Below, in pieces: positions 45,827 to 55,001 of a stretch of DNA of 64,000 nucleotides. The translations under genes were made by a program, and so were the position numbers. Position 1 is the first letter of the stretch. Every line of letters starts with the position of its first letter. The stretch covers positions 1 through 64,000 of the forward strand of contig NZ_JAKIKT010000012.1 in NCBI RefSeq assembly GCF_023349125.1, in the 5' to 3' direction. This stretch comes from Shewanella corallii (GTDB taxonomy: Bacteria; Pseudomonadota; Gammaproteobacteria; Enterobacterales; Shewanellaceae). Below the pieces are notes generated by a model. That model did not search any database. It was not told where the DNA came from and worked only from the letters and a program-made list of their open reading frames with translations.

Positions 45827-46774
45827 ATGCTGAACTTTCTACCGGGACCTATTCTATTTGCACTCAGCAGTACGCTATTGGTCATTAATACCTTTGTTTG
45901 GGGTGGCCTCATCTCCATAGGCGGTATCCTCAAACTGTTTGTTCCCTGGCAGGGTGGCCGTCTGGCTATGTCCAACTTGATGAATCGCTTCATGTGGGCC
46001 TGGGCTACCGGCAATGGCGGCATTCTCAAGCTAATCGCAAAAATTGACTGGGACGTTCAGGGACTGGAGCAACTGAGCAAAGACTCCTGGTATCTGGTGA
46101 TCAGTAACCACCTGAGTGGTTTTGATATCGCCGCACAATCCTATGTATTGCGTAACCACATTCCTATGCTTAAGTTCTTCCTGAAAAAGGAACTCCTCTA
46201 TGTACCTGTTCTGGGGCTGGGCTGCTGGGCACTGGATATGCCCTTTATGAACCGCACCAGTGCGGCCAAACTCAAAAAGAACCCCAAGCTCAAGGGTAAA
46301 GACCTCGAATCAACCCGCAAAGCCTGTGAGAAGTTCCGCCGTATTCCCACCAGCATCATGAACTATGTGGAAGGCAGCCGCTTCACTGAAGAAAAACGTC
46401 GTCGCCAGAACTCACCTTATCGCTATCTGCTGAAACCAAAAGCCGGCGGTATCGCCTTTGCACTTTCAGCCATGGGACCTCAGTTTACCAACCTGTTGAA
46501 TGTGACAGTGGTGTATCCGGATGCGCCCCGGGACATCCTGGCTGGCGCCATGCAAGGTAAGGTACAAAAAGTCGTGGTACGGGTAGAAGCCATGCCGGTT
46601 CCTGAAGTGGATGCCGATCAATACTTCAGCGATGCGGCCTATCGTGCCAACTTCCAGCGCTGGCTCAATGGTGTGTGGGCCGATAAGGATGAGCTTATCC
46701 ACCAGCTGTTACTGGAATATGATGCCGATACTGACAGCTATCCTCAGCTTGTAGAGCAAAGCCCATCGCACTGA
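45827..46774 (+). CDS. yihG: PlsC-like acyltransferase, YihG family (second copy)
   Basis: 315 residues, close to E. coli YihG (310). Motifs are NHLSGFD (HX4D), FLKKELLYVPVLGLGCWALDMPFMNR and NYVEGSRFTEEK. It is clearly paralogous to the preceding gene, sharing segments such as NPKLKGKD. The two have diverged in the first motif, so they may use different acyl donors or lipids. Tandem duplication with co-transcription is inferred. Of the two this is the nearer match to YihG. Confidence 0.88.
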   Translation: MLNFLPGPILFALSSTLLVINTFVWGGLISIGGILKLFVPWQGGRLAMSNLMNRFMWAWATGNGGILKLIAKIDWDVQGLEQLSKDSWYLVISNHLSGFDIAAQSYVLRNHIPMLKFFLKKELLYVPVLGLGCWALDMPFMNRTSAAKLKKNPKLKGKDLESTRKACEKFRRIPTSIMNYVEGSRFTEEKRRRQNSPYRYLLKPKAGGIAFALSAMGPQFTNLLNVTVVYPDAPRDILAGAMQGKVQKVVVRVEAMPVPEVDADQYFSDAAYRANFQRWLNGVWADKDELIHQLLLEYDADTDSYPQLVEQSPSH

Positions 46775-46794
46775 TAACACTTCTCTAATGAAGA

Positions 46795-46827
46795 AAAAGC
46801 CAGAACCCAGTTCTGGCTTTTCTTTTT
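46795..46827 (+). terminator. Terminator after acyltransferase pair
   Basis: AAAAGCCAGAAC / GTTCTGGCTTTT, 12-bp arms with a 3-base loop and a T-run. Its A/T flanks allow action on both convergent transcripts. Confidence 0.9.
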
Positions 46828-46857
46828 TGGTATAAATGACTCCGGTCTTGCCGATGC

Positions 46858-47319
46858 TCACCCTTCCAACTGCCGAAGGAAAGCCTGCGCCTGATCCAAC
46901 TCAAGCTCAGTAAACACCTTAATACCCGCTTGCTTGAGTCTGGCAGCAGTTAAACCATCACCTTCAATCAACGTCCGGCTGAAACTGCCGTCATAAACCT
47001 GATTACTGCCACATGAGGGGCTGCGGGCTTTCAATATTGCCAGTTTCACCCCATGCTCACTGGCAAGCTTAAGCGCCAATTCGGCTCCAAGGCGGAATTC
47101 CCGCGTAACATCCACACCTTCATGGGTTATCACTCTGTCACCTTGCTGCTCAGCTGGGGCTCTGGGCGTTGGTAAGCCACCGGCCATTTCCGGGCAGAAG
47201 ACCAATAGCCTCCCCTGAGACTGCCACTGGCTAATACAGGCGTCGGTCAGACCATTATCTTTACCGTCGTAACGTACCGGATTGCCCATCAGGCAGCTGC
47301 TGATCAATATCTTTTCCAT
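46858..47319 (-). CDS. DUF523 family protein
   Basis: 153 residues starting MEKILISSCLMGNPVRYDGK, with the family cysteines in SSCLMG, FCPEMAGGLPTPR and KARSPSCGSNQVYDG. The conserved cysteines suggest metal or cofactor binding, but the function is unknown. It is a single gene, divergent from the prp cluster. Confidence 0.85.
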   Translation of the reverse strand: MEKILISSCLMGNPVRYDGKDNGLTDACISQWQSQGRLLVFCPEMAGGLPTPRAPAEQQGDRVITHEGVDVTREFRLGAELALKLASEHGVKLAILKARSPSCGSNQVYDGSFSRTLIEGDGLTAARLKQAGIKVFTELELDQAQAFLRQLEG

Positions 47320-47442
47320 TTCAGTGTTATCTCATTGCCCTTACCAATACCGCGCCTTGGTGACTACCACCATATTAACCCGCGATATATCTTCCAAACA
47401 GAGGATTGTCTTTTTTGCTGCTTATGGCAGGAAACCCACCAA

Positions 47443-47456
47443 TATTGTCAACAATA
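47443..47456. promoter_or_regulatory. GntR-type operator 1 of the prp cluster
   Basis: TATTGT-CA-ACAATA dyad 167 bases before the GntR gene. It shares the ATTGT-N2-ACAAT core with the site at 47551-47564, which supports one regulator binding both. Confidence 0.65.
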
Positions 47457-47550
47457 AAAATCCATCAAACCCAACCCAATACCATCAAAACATTATTTAT
47501 CAGTATCTTAATTTTAAATTTACACACCAAAGGTTACCTTTTGGTTAATT

Positions 47551-47564
47551 CATTGTTGACAATG
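47551..47564. promoter_or_regulatory. GntR-type operator 2 overlapping prp promoter
   Basis: CATTGT-TG-ACAATG dyad that covers a -35 box TTGACA (47556-47561). A repressor bound here would block RNA polymerase. Confidence 0.7.
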
Positions 47565-47584
47565 AGCACGATAAAGCCTAGTTT
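47556..47584 (+). promoter_or_regulatory. Promoter of the prp operon
   Basis: TTGACA (47556-47561), a 17-base spacer and TAGTTT (47579-47584), 26 bases before the GntR gene start. The -35 box sits within the ATTGT-N2-ACAAT operator. Confidence 0.6.
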
Positions 47585-47609
47585 TTAAGCACCAACATCA
47601 GGGGGTGAT

Positions 47610-48338
47610 ATGGATTCGGTCACACTACACAGGGAACAGGACAAAGATGCTGACAAACAGGCCAAGCCGGGCCGTTTGGTGGATCAGGTGCTGGTTGAAC
47701 TGCAGACCGATATTATCAGGGGCGAACTGGCTCCTGGCAGTAAGATAAACGAACAGGATATCGCCCAGCGTTTTGGTATCAGCCGGGGCCCTGCCAGAGA
47801 AGCGCTGCAGGCTCTTGAGCGACAACGCCTGGTTGTTCGCGCCCCCCATATAGGTGCCAGAGTCGCGCATCTCACCATAGAAGAGCTCAATGAGCTTTAT
47901 CAATTACGCAGCGTGCTTGAAGCCATGGCCTGTGAACTGGCCGCCAAAAACATCACCCCGGAACAATTAGCCAAACTCAAATCCCTGATAAAAACCCAGC
48001 AGGCAGCACTTGCCAGCGACGACCCCTATTTTCAACAACAGGGGGATGTGGATTTTCACTATCAGATTATTCAGGCCAGTGGTAACCGCCATCTGCAGGA
48101 AACTCTGGTGGGTGGTCTGTACCATCTGCTGCGTATGTACCGATTCCAAACGTCCAACCGTAACCGCCCTGTAGAAGCCATTGCAGAGCACAAGGCCATA
48201 GTGGAAGCCATTGCCGGGGGTGATGGCGAGCTGGCCGCTCTGTTGATGCGCCGTCATATCGAACGGGGCCGCATCAGCACAGAAAACAAACTTAAAGCTA
48301 TGCAACAGGCTGAAGGCCTGTCGTCACTCAATCAATAA
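47610..48338 (+). CDS. GntR/FadR-family regulator of propionate catabolism
   Basis: 242 residues. An N-terminal winged helix (about 20-90, IIRGELAPGSKINEQDIAQRFGISRGPAREALQALERQ) and a C-terminal all-helical FCD domain (about 98-225) contain likely metal/ligand residues in DVDFHYQI and AEHKAIVEAI. It is first in the operon with prpB 10 bases downstream, and two dyads with a shared core lie upstream, so it probably represses itself and prpBC-acnD-prpF. The effector is probably a propionate-derived metabolite (inference). Confidence 0.9.
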   Translation: MDSVTLHREQDKDADKQAKPGRLVDQVLVELQTDIIRGELAPGSKINEQDIAQRFGISRGPAREALQALERQRLVVRAPHIGARVAHLTIEELNELYQLRSVLEAMACELAAKNITPEQLAKLKSLIKTQQAALASDDPYFQQQGDVDFHYQIIQASGNRHLQETLVGGLYHLLRMYRFQTSNRNRPVEAIAEHKAIVEAIAGGDGELAALLMRRHIERGRISTENKLKAMQQAEGLSSLNQ

Positions 48339-48348
48339 GGAAAAGCAA

Positions 48349-49221
48349 ATGAGCGCAGGATTAAGATTCCGTCAGGCGCTGGCCAATGCCAGACCACTGC
48401 AGATTATAGGCACCATGAATGCCTACTTCGCCAAAATGGCTGAGCAAACTGGTGCCCAGGCACTGTATCTGTCCGGCGCAGGCGTCGCCAATGCCTCTTA
48501 TGGTCTGCCGGATCTGGGGATGACCTCGATGAATGATGTGCTGATCGATGCCGGTCGTATCACCTCTGCCACCGACGTACCATTGCTGGTCGATATCGAT
48601 ACAGGTTGGGGTGGCGCGTTCAACATCGCCCGAACCATCAAAGAGTTCGAAAAAGCCGGTGTTGCTGCTGTGCACATGGAAGATCAGGTCGCTCAAAAAC
48701 GCTGTGGTCACAGACCCAACAAAGCCGTAGTCAGTACCGAAGAGATGGTAGACCGTATCAAGGCGGCAGTTGATGCCCGCACCGACGACAACTTCGTGAT
48801 TATGGCCCGCACAGATGCAGTAGCCGTAGAAGGTCTGGATGCAGGAATCGAACGTGCCCAGGCGTATCTGGAAGCCGGCGCCGACATGATCTTTGCCGAA
48901 GCACTGACCGAACTGGATCAGTACACCCGTTTCCGCCAAGCGGTAAAAGCCCCAATTCTGGCCAATATGACAGAGTTCGGTAAAACGGAGCTGTTCTCTA
49001 CCAGCCAACTGGCAGATGCCGGTGCCGATATGGTGTTGTATCCACTGAGCACCTTCCGCGCCGCTAACAAAGCCGGACTGGAAGTGATGCAGGCACTGCT
49101 CAATGACGGTCATCAGCGTGCTGTTGTGGATAAGATGCAAACCCGCGCCGAGCTGTATCAGTTCCTGGGTTATCACGACTTTGAAAACAAGCTGGATCAG
49201 CTGTTCAGCGAAGGCAAGTAA
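48349..49221 (+). CDS. prpB: 2-Methylisocitrate lyase
   Basis: 290 residues, the usual length. Isocitrate lyase superfamily: the catalytic motif reads AQKRCGHRP (KKCGH type, Cys retained), with the metal-binding VDIDTGWGGAFNIARTI and VHMEDQ. It splits 2-methylisocitrate to pyruvate and succinate, the last step of the methylcitrate cycle. Clear ribosome site AAGGAAAAGCAA before the ATG. A 147-base gap follows before prpC. Confidence 0.96.
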   Translation: MSAGLRFRQALANARPLQIIGTMNAYFAKMAEQTGAQALYLSGAGVANASYGLPDLGMTSMNDVLIDAGRITSATDVPLLVDIDTGWGGAFNIARTIKEFEKAGVAAVHMEDQVAQKRCGHRPNKAVVSTEEMVDRIKAAVDARTDDNFVIMARTDAVAVEGLDAGIERAQAYLEAGADMIFAEALTELDQYTRFRQAVKAPILANMTEFGKTELFSTSQLADAGADMVLYPLSTFRAANKAGLEVMQALLNDGHQRAVVDKMQTRAELYQFLGYHDFENKLDQLFSEGK

Positions 49222-49316
49222 GCAAACCAAATTCAAACACTGAGCCGGACCCATACCCTGTATGGCAACCCGGCCACAGCAGCATGGGCAAGATGCCTGA
49301 AGTCGTTGCTGATATT

Positions 49317-49336
49317 GCCCCGGAGATAACCGGGGC
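49317..49336 (+). other. Hairpin between prpB and prpC
   Basis: GCCCCGG / CCGGGGC with a 6-base AGATAA loop and no T-run, 33 bases before prpC. It may stabilise or process the polycistronic mRNA. Confidence 0.5.
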
Positions 49337-49368
49337 GACATAAGAACGAACGCAAGAGGGAAAGAGCA

Positions 49369-50496
49369 ATGGTCGACAAGAAATTAGGTGGCGCGGGTCT
49401 GCGTGGGCAATCAGCCGGTGAAACAGCACTGAGTACTGTGGGTAAATCGGGTTCAGGCCTGACCTATCGTGGTTATGACATCAAGGATCTGGCAGCCAAT
49501 ACCCGCTTCGAAGAAGTGGCTTATCTGATCCTGTACGGTGAGCTGCCAACTCAGGCTCAGCTGGATGATTATCGCCTGAAGCTGAAAGGCCTGCGCGGTC
49601 TGCCACAGGCTCTGAAAGACGTACTTGAGCGCATTCCTGCCGATGCTCACCCTATGGATGTGATGCGCACAGGCTGCTCCATGCTGGGTAACCTGGAGAT
49701 GGAAAATGACTTCTCCGAGCAAAGCGATATCACCGATCGTCTGCTGGCCGCTTTCCCATCCATCATCTGCTACTGGTACCGCTTCAGCCATGATGGCGTA
49801 CGCATTGAAACTGAGACTGATGATCAAGAGATTGGGGCTCACTTCCTGCATCTGCTGCACGGCAAGAAGCCATCACAGCTGCACGCCGATGTAATGAGCT
49901 CATCGCTTATCCTGTACGCCGAGCATGAGTTCAATGCCTCAACCTTTACCGCTCGCGTGTGTGCGTCCACCCTGTCTGATATGCACTCATGTGTCACAGG
50001 TGCCATTGGTTCTTTGCGCGGCCCACTGCACGGCGGTGCCAACGAAGCAGCCATGGAGCTGATCCAGGATATGAAAGATCCGGTCGACGCCAAGACCACA
50101 CTGAAAGGCATGCTGGATCGTAAAGAAAAGATCATGGGCTTCGGTCACGCCATCTACCGTGAGTCAGATCCACGCAATGCCATCATCAAAGAGTGGTCTG
50201 CCAAGCTGGCCGATGAGTTTGGTGACAGCCGTCTGTACGATGTCTCTGTCGCCTGTGAAGAGCTGATGTGGGATGAGAAGAAACTCTTCTGTAACGCTGA
50301 CTTCTTCCACGCCAGCGCCTATCACTACATGGGCATTCCAACCAAGCTGTTTACTCCTATCTTTGTGTGCTCACGGGTCACCGGCTGGGCTGCCCACGTG
50401 ATGGAGCAACGTGCCAATAACCGCATCATCCGCCCAAGCGCTGACTATGTGGGTGAAGAGCCAAGAGAAGTGATGCCAATAGCCGAGCGTGGTTAA
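49369..50496 (+). CDS. prpC: 2-Methylcitrate synthase
   Basis: 375 residues, shorter than housekeeping citrate synthase and typical for PrpC. Visible motifs are AGETALSTVGKSGSGLTYRGYDI near the N-terminus in part, the histidine segment LRGPLHGGANEAAMELI, GFGHAIYRESDPRN and the C-terminal VTGWAAHVMEQRANNRIIRPSADYVG. It condenses propionyl-CoA with oxaloacetate. Good ribosome site (GAGGGAAAGAGCA). Confidence 0.96.
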   Translation: MVDKKLGGAGLRGQSAGETALSTVGKSGSGLTYRGYDIKDLAANTRFEEVAYLILYGELPTQAQLDDYRLKLKGLRGLPQALKDVLERIPADAHPMDVMRTGCSMLGNLEMENDFSEQSDITDRLLAAFPSIICYWYRFSHDGVRIETETDDQEIGAHFLHLLHGKKPSQLHADVMSSSLILYAEHEFNASTFTARVCASTLSDMHSCVTGAIGSLRGPLHGGANEAAMELIQDMKDPVDAKTTLKGMLDRKEKIMGFGHAIYRESDPRNAIIKEWSAKLADEFGDSRLYDVSVACEELMWDEKKLFCNADFFHASAYHYMGIPTKLFTPIFVCSRVTGWAAHVMEQRANNRIIRPSADYVGEEPREVMPIAERG

Positions 50497-50527
50497 CTGC
50501 CGGATACGGCTAGTCACTCTCTGCCAT

Positions 50528-50566
50528 GGCAGGCGCGGCTAATTAATAGGCAGCGCCTGCCCTTTT
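50528..50566 (+). other. Hairpin with short T-run between prpC and acnD
   Basis: GGCAGGCGC (50528-50536) and GCGCCTGCC (50553-50561), then CTTTTC. A partial terminator or processing stem could lower acnD-prpF expression relative to prpC. Confidence 0.5.
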
Positions 50567-50578
50567 CGATCCTGAAGT

Positions 50579-53209
50579 ATGGATGATGCCATGACAATCA
50601 ACAGCCTTTATCGCAAGCCCTTGCCGGGTACAAACTTAAGCTACTTCGACACCCGTGAAGCTGTCGACGCTATCAGCCCCGGCGCTTATGACAAACTGCC
50701 ATACACATCCAGAGTGCTGGCAGAAAACCTGGTTCGCCGCTGCGATCCCAATACCCTGACTGACTCGCTGAAGCAAATTATCGAACGTAAGCGCGAAATG
50801 GACTTCCCCTGGTTCCCTGCCCGCGTGGTGTGCCACGACATTCTGGGACAAACCGCATTGGTGGATCTGGCCGGTCTGCGTGACGCCATCGCAGACAAAG
50901 GTGGCGATCCTGCCAAAGTTAACCCAGTGGTTCCAACACAGCTGATCGTCGATCACTCACTGGCAGTGGAACATGCAGGTTTCGAAGCCGATGCCTTTGA
51001 GAAGAACCGCGCCATCGAAGACAGACGTAACGACGATCGCTTCCACTTTATCAACTGGACCAAAACCGCCTTCCGCAATGTGGATGTGATCCCGCCGGGT
51101 AACGGCATCATGCACCAGATCAACCTGGAGAAGATGTCTCCTGTGATTCAGGTGAGAGATGGCATCGCCTTTCCGGATACCTGTGTCGGTACCGACAGTC
51201 ATACCCCGCATGTGGATGCGCTGGGCGTGATCGCCATCGGTGTTGGCGGACTGGAAGCCGAAAGCGTCATGCTGGGCCGCGCTTCCTGGATGCGCTTGCC
51301 GGATATCGTCGGGGTTGAACTGACGGGTAAGCCAAAGCCGGGGATAACCGCGACGGATATCGTGCTGGCCCTGACCGAATTCCTGCGTAAAGAGCGGGTG
51401 GTAGGTGCTTATCTGGAGTTCTTCGGCGAAGGTGCTGCCGCCCTGACCCTGGGCGATCGTGCCACCATCTCCAATATGACGCCTGAATATGGTGCCACAG
51501 CGGCCATGTTCTATATCGATGATGCCACCATAGATTATCTGAAACTGACCGGTCGCGATGACAAACAAGTCGCACTGGTAGAGCAATATGCCAAACAAAC
51601 CGGCCTGTGGGCCGATAGCCTGCAGAACGCCGAATATGAGCGTGTACTCAGCTTTGATCTCTCCAGCGTAGTACGCAATGTGGCAGGTCCTTCCAATCCT
51701 CATGCCCGCGTTGCCACCAGCACCCTGGCGGAAAAAGGCATTGCTGCAGACTATCAGGAAGCGGACGGTCAGATGCCGGATGGCGCCGTTATCATTGCTG
51801 CTATCACCAGCTGTACCAACACCAGTAACCCACGCAATGTGATTGCCGCCGGTCTGCTGGCCCGCAACGCGGTGGAAAAAGGCATGGTTCGCAAGCCGTG
51901 GGTGAAAACCTCTCTGGCCCCCGGCTCCAAGGCCGTTGAGCTGTACCTGAAAGAAGCCGGCCTGCTGCCACATTTGGAAGCCCTGGGCTTCGGTATCGTG
52001 GCTTTTGCCTGTACCACCTGTAACGGTATGAGCGGCGCACTGGATCCCAGGATCCAGCAGGAAGTTATCGACAGAGATCTCTACTCAACCGCGGTACTGT
52101 CAGGTAACCGTAACTTCGATGGTCGTATTCACCCCTACGCCAAGCAGGCATTCCTGGCATCCCCACCTCTGGTGGTCGCATACGCCATCGCAGGCAGTGT
52201 GCGTTTCGACATAGAGAAAGACGTGCTGGGCAATGATGCCAATGGCAACCCTGTGACACTGAAAGATCTCTGGCCATCTGATGAAGAGATCGATGCGGTA
52301 ATCAAAGAGTGCGTTAAGCCGGAGCAATTCCGTCAGGTGTACGAGCCTATGTTCGATCTGAGCGTTGACTATGGCGAGCAGAACGATCCTCTTTATCAGT
52401 GGCGTCCGCAGAGCACCTATATCCGCCGTCCACCGTATTGGCAAGAAGAGGGGGAAGGTGCAATGGCTCAGGAGCGTACGCTCAAGGGTATGCGCCCACT
52501 GGCGGTGCTGGGTGACAATATCACCACAGATCACCTGTCACCTTCCAACGCCATTCTGGCCAGCTCGGCCGCCGGTGAATATCTGGCGAAAATGGGTCTG
52601 CCGGAAGAGGACTTTAACTCTTACGCCACCCACAGGGGCGATCACCTGACCGCCCAGCGCGCGACCTTCGCCAACCCCAAGCTGTTCAATGAGATGGTGC
52701 TGGAGAATGGACCCGATGGCACGGCGCAGGTTAAGCAGGGCTCACTGGCACGGGTTGAGCCGGAAGGCAAAGTCACCCGCATGTGGGAAGCGATTGAAAC
52801 CTATATGGATCGCAAGCAACCCTTGTGCATTATCGCTGGCGCAGACTATGGCCAGGGCTCGAGCCGTGACTGGGCCGCTAAAGGGGTGCGTTTGGCCGGT
52901 GTTGAAGCCATTGTCGCAGAAGGTTTTGAGCGCATTCACCGCACAAATCTGATCGGCATGGGCGTACTGCCACTGGAGTTCCAGCCGGGCACCACCCGCA
53001 AGACTCTGGGGATAGACGGCACTGAAACCTTCGATGTGGTTGGCGAGCGGGTACCGGGTACCACTCTGACTCTGCTGGTACACAAGGCCGACGGTCAGAC
53101 ATTGGAAGTGCCGGTGAAATGCCGCCTGGATACCGCTGAAGAGGTCTCTATCTACGAGGCAGGTGGTGTACTGCAGCGCTTTGCCCAGGACTTCCTGGCT
53201 AACGCTTAA
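50579..53209 (+). CDS. acnD: Fe/S-dependent 2-methylcitrate dehydratase
   Basis: 876-residue aconitase-family protein. The cluster cysteines are in AAITSCTNTSNPRNVI and FACTTCNGMSG, and the swivelling C-terminal domain has GADYGQGSSRDWAAKG. Its place between prpC and prpF identifies it as AcnD rather than AcnA. With PrpF it replaces PrpD in dehydrating 2-methylcitrate to the trans/cis aconitate form. The ATG at 50591 has a better-spaced ribosome site (GGATG) and may be the true start, giving 872 residues. Confidence 0.95.
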   Translation: MDDAMTINSLYRKPLPGTNLSYFDTREAVDAISPGAYDKLPYTSRVLAENLVRRCDPNTLTDSLKQIIERKREMDFPWFPARVVCHDILGQTALVDLAGLRDAIADKGGDPAKVNPVVPTQLIVDHSLAVEHAGFEADAFEKNRAIEDRRNDDRFHFINWTKTAFRNVDVIPPGNGIMHQINLEKMSPVIQVRDGIAFPDTCVGTDSHTPHVDALGVIAIGVGGLEAESVMLGRASWMRLPDIVGVELTGKPKPGITATDIVLALTEFLRKERVVGAYLEFFGEGAAALTLGDRATISNMTPEYGATAAMFYIDDATIDYLKLTGRDDKQVALVEQYAKQTGLWADSLQNAEYERVLSFDLSSVVRNVAGPSNPHARVATSTLAEKGIAADYQEADGQMPDGAVIIAAITSCTNTSNPRNVIAAGLLARNAVEKGMVRKPWVKTSLAPGSKAVELYLKEAGLLPHLEALGFGIVAFACTTCNGMSGALDPRIQQEVIDRDLYSTAVLSGNRNFDGRIHPYAKQAFLASPPLVVAYAIAGSVRFDIEKDVLGNDANGNPVTLKDLWPSDEEIDAVIKECVKPEQFRQVYEPMFDLSVDYGEQNDPLYQWRPQSTYIRRPPYWQEEGEGAMAQERTLKGMRPLAVLGDNITTDHLSPSNAILASSAAGEYLAKMGLPEEDFNSYATHRGDHLTAQRATFANPKLFNEMVLENGPDGTAQVKQGSLARVEPEGKVTRMWEAIETYMDRKQPLCIIAGADYGQGSSRDWAAKGVRLAGVEAIVAEGFERIHRTNLIGMGVLPLEFQPGTTRKTLGIDGTETFDVVGERVPGTTLTLLVHKADGQTLEVPVKCRLDTAEEVSIYEAGGVLQRFAQDFLANA

Positions 53210-53220
53210 TATGAATAACC

Positions 53221-53311
53221 TCTTTGCGCGATCCTGAATTCCAGGACCTGGGGTCTGAGATGCATGTGTAGAAGCTACATTGCGCCTCTCAGACCCGACA
53301 TCGCGCAAAGA
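53221..53311. repeat. Nested long inverted repeat between acnD and prpF
   Basis: Outer arms TCTTTGCGCGAT (53221-53232) and ATCGCGCAAAGA (53300-53311), middle arms GGGTCTGAGA (53251-53260) and TCTCAGACCC (53287-53296), and an inner stem TGTAG/CTACA (53266-53278). All are perfectly complementary and nested. There is no T-run. It resembles a palindromic intergenic repeat, and might also act in mRNA processing. Confidence 0.7.
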
Positions 53312-53437
53312 TATTTGTTCATCCGTTTTAAGACAGATAAAGCAGTGTCAGTCACTGCCAGGAACTTTCCAAATTCATCCTGAATTCCGTAAGACAGGCC
53401 CTGTGTTGCCAGGTAGTCAGGACATAAGGAACTGATA

Positions 53438-54634
53438 ATGACGTTCAAACCTCAAATTAAGGTCCCGGCGACCTATATGCGCGGTGGCACCAGCAAGGGC
53501 GTATTCTTCCGCTTAGGCGATCTGCCACAAGAGGCGCAAACACCGGGACAAGCCCGTGATGCCTTGCTGATGCGAGTGATCGGCAGCCCGGATCCCTACG
53601 CCAAGCATACCGATGGTATGGGGGGCGCCACCTCAAGTACCAGCAAATGCGTCATCATGAACACAAGCGCAGTGCCGGATCATGATGTGGACTACCTCTA
53701 TGGACAGGTGGCCATAGGAGAGGCCTTTGTCGACTGGAGTGGCAACTGCGGTAACCTGTCGACAGCAGCAGGTGCCTTTGCCATACACGCAGGCCTGATT
53801 GACCCGTCCCGGGTACCGGAGAACGGCATCTGTGAAGTACGTATCTGGCAGGCCAATATAGGCAAAACTATTATCGCCAGAGTGCCTGTCACCAATGGAG
53901 AGGTTCAGGAAACCGGTGATTTCGAGCTGGATGGTGTCACCTTCCCCTCAGCTGAAATTGTGCTGGAATTTGTTGACCCTGCCGATGGAGAAGGGGCGAT
54001 TTTCCCAACCGGTAACCTGGTCGATAAGCTTGAAGTGCCAGAGGAATTAGTCACTGATGGCGTACTCAATGCCACCCTGATCAATGCGGGCATCCCCACT
54101 ATCTTCGTTAATGCCGATGAGTTGGGATACACAGGCGCAGAGCTGCAGGACGTGATTAATGGTGATGCCAAGGCGCTGGAGCGATTTGAAGCCCTGCGCG
54201 CCCACGGTGCAATCAAGATGGGGCTGATTAACTCTCTGGAAGAAGCCAAGACCCGCCAGCATACTCCCAAGATTGCCTTTGTCTCCCCGGCCAAAGACTA
54301 TGTCTCTTCAGCGGGTAAACAGATAAAGGCTACAGATGTAGAGCTACTGGTTCGCGCATTGTCTATGGGTAAACTGCACCACGCCATGATGGGCACCTGC
54401 GCCGTCGCCATAGGTACAGCGGCCGCAATTCCGGGCACTTTGGTGAATCAGGCTGCAGGTGGCAGTGAGCGTCAGGCCGTGACGTTCGGACACCCCTCAG
54501 GCACTCTGAAAGTGGGCGCCGAGGCCAGCTTGGTTGATGGTCAGTGGCAGGTCACCAAAGCGATTATGAGCCGCAGTGCCCGCATACTGATGGAAGGTGC
54601 CGTACGTATTCCTCAGGAGACATCCCTTCCGTAA
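53438..54634 (+). CDS. prpF: 2-Methylaconitate cis-trans isomerase
   Basis: 398 residues, PrpF/AcnD-accessory family (DAP epimerase fold). The start PATYMRGGTSKGVFF, then GGATSSTSKCVIM, SGNCGNLSTAAGAFA and the C-terminal GHPSGTLKVGAE are family signatures. It moves the double bond of the AcnD product so that 2-methyl-cis-aconitate can be hydrated. It follows acnD after 228 bases that carry the nested inverted repeat. Confidence 0.95.
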   Translation: MTFKPQIKVPATYMRGGTSKGVFFRLGDLPQEAQTPGQARDALLMRVIGSPDPYAKHTDGMGGATSSTSKCVIMNTSAVPDHDVDYLYGQVAIGEAFVDWSGNCGNLSTAAGAFAIHAGLIDPSRVPENGICEVRIWQANIGKTIIARVPVTNGEVQETGDFELDGVTFPSAEIVLEFVDPADGEGAIFPTGNLVDKLEVPEELVTDGVLNATLINAGIPTIFVNADELGYTGAELQDVINGDAKALERFEALRAHGAIKMGLINSLEEAKTRQHTPKIAFVSPAKDYVSSAGKQIKATDVELLVRALSMGKLHHAMMGTCAVAIGTAAAIPGTLVNQAAGGSERQAVTFGHPSGTLKVGAEASLVDGQWQVTKAIMSRSARILMEGAVRIPQETSLP

Positions 54635-55001
54635 CCACGGCCTATTCACAAGATTTGGATAAGCCCCAAGGCTGAACAGAAGCAGCGCTAATGCTCGGTT
54701 CAGCCTTTTTTCGTTCAACGATAAAAGCTAATACTCAATAATGCAGCCAAGTTCACACCAAGCTGAATAATTCTAAATTTCACACCTTCACAGCACCAAT
54801 ATCCAGTACAAGACAACACAACAGCACATCCACCCAGTCACGTATAAACAACTGACAAATAATGTTTTTATGAAGCCATCTTGTTCGCTGCGTCAGCCAA
54901 CATATTTCCCCTCGCAACACATGTATCACACTTGACACAAGTGTTAATACCAATAAGAATCAGACAAATAATAAGCATAATAATCCTGCCAGGGCCCAAA
55001 T
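54635..55001. other. Intergenic region after prpF
   Basis: Apart from the terminator at 54668-54711 this holds about 290 AT-rich bases with no gene or repeat that I can support. The promoter of the lipoprotein gene should lie in 54900-55000. Confidence 0.4.
54668..54711 (+). terminator. Terminator of the prp operon
   Basis: AAGGCTGAAC / GTTCAGCCTT with an inner AGCAGCGCTAATGCT stem and a T-run, 33 bases after prpF. Confidence 0.88.

Noticed and set aside
47282..47588. Open frames in the gap before the prp regulator
   Set aside because: They run through the operator dyads and promoter, and the sequence is AT-rich with no coding character.
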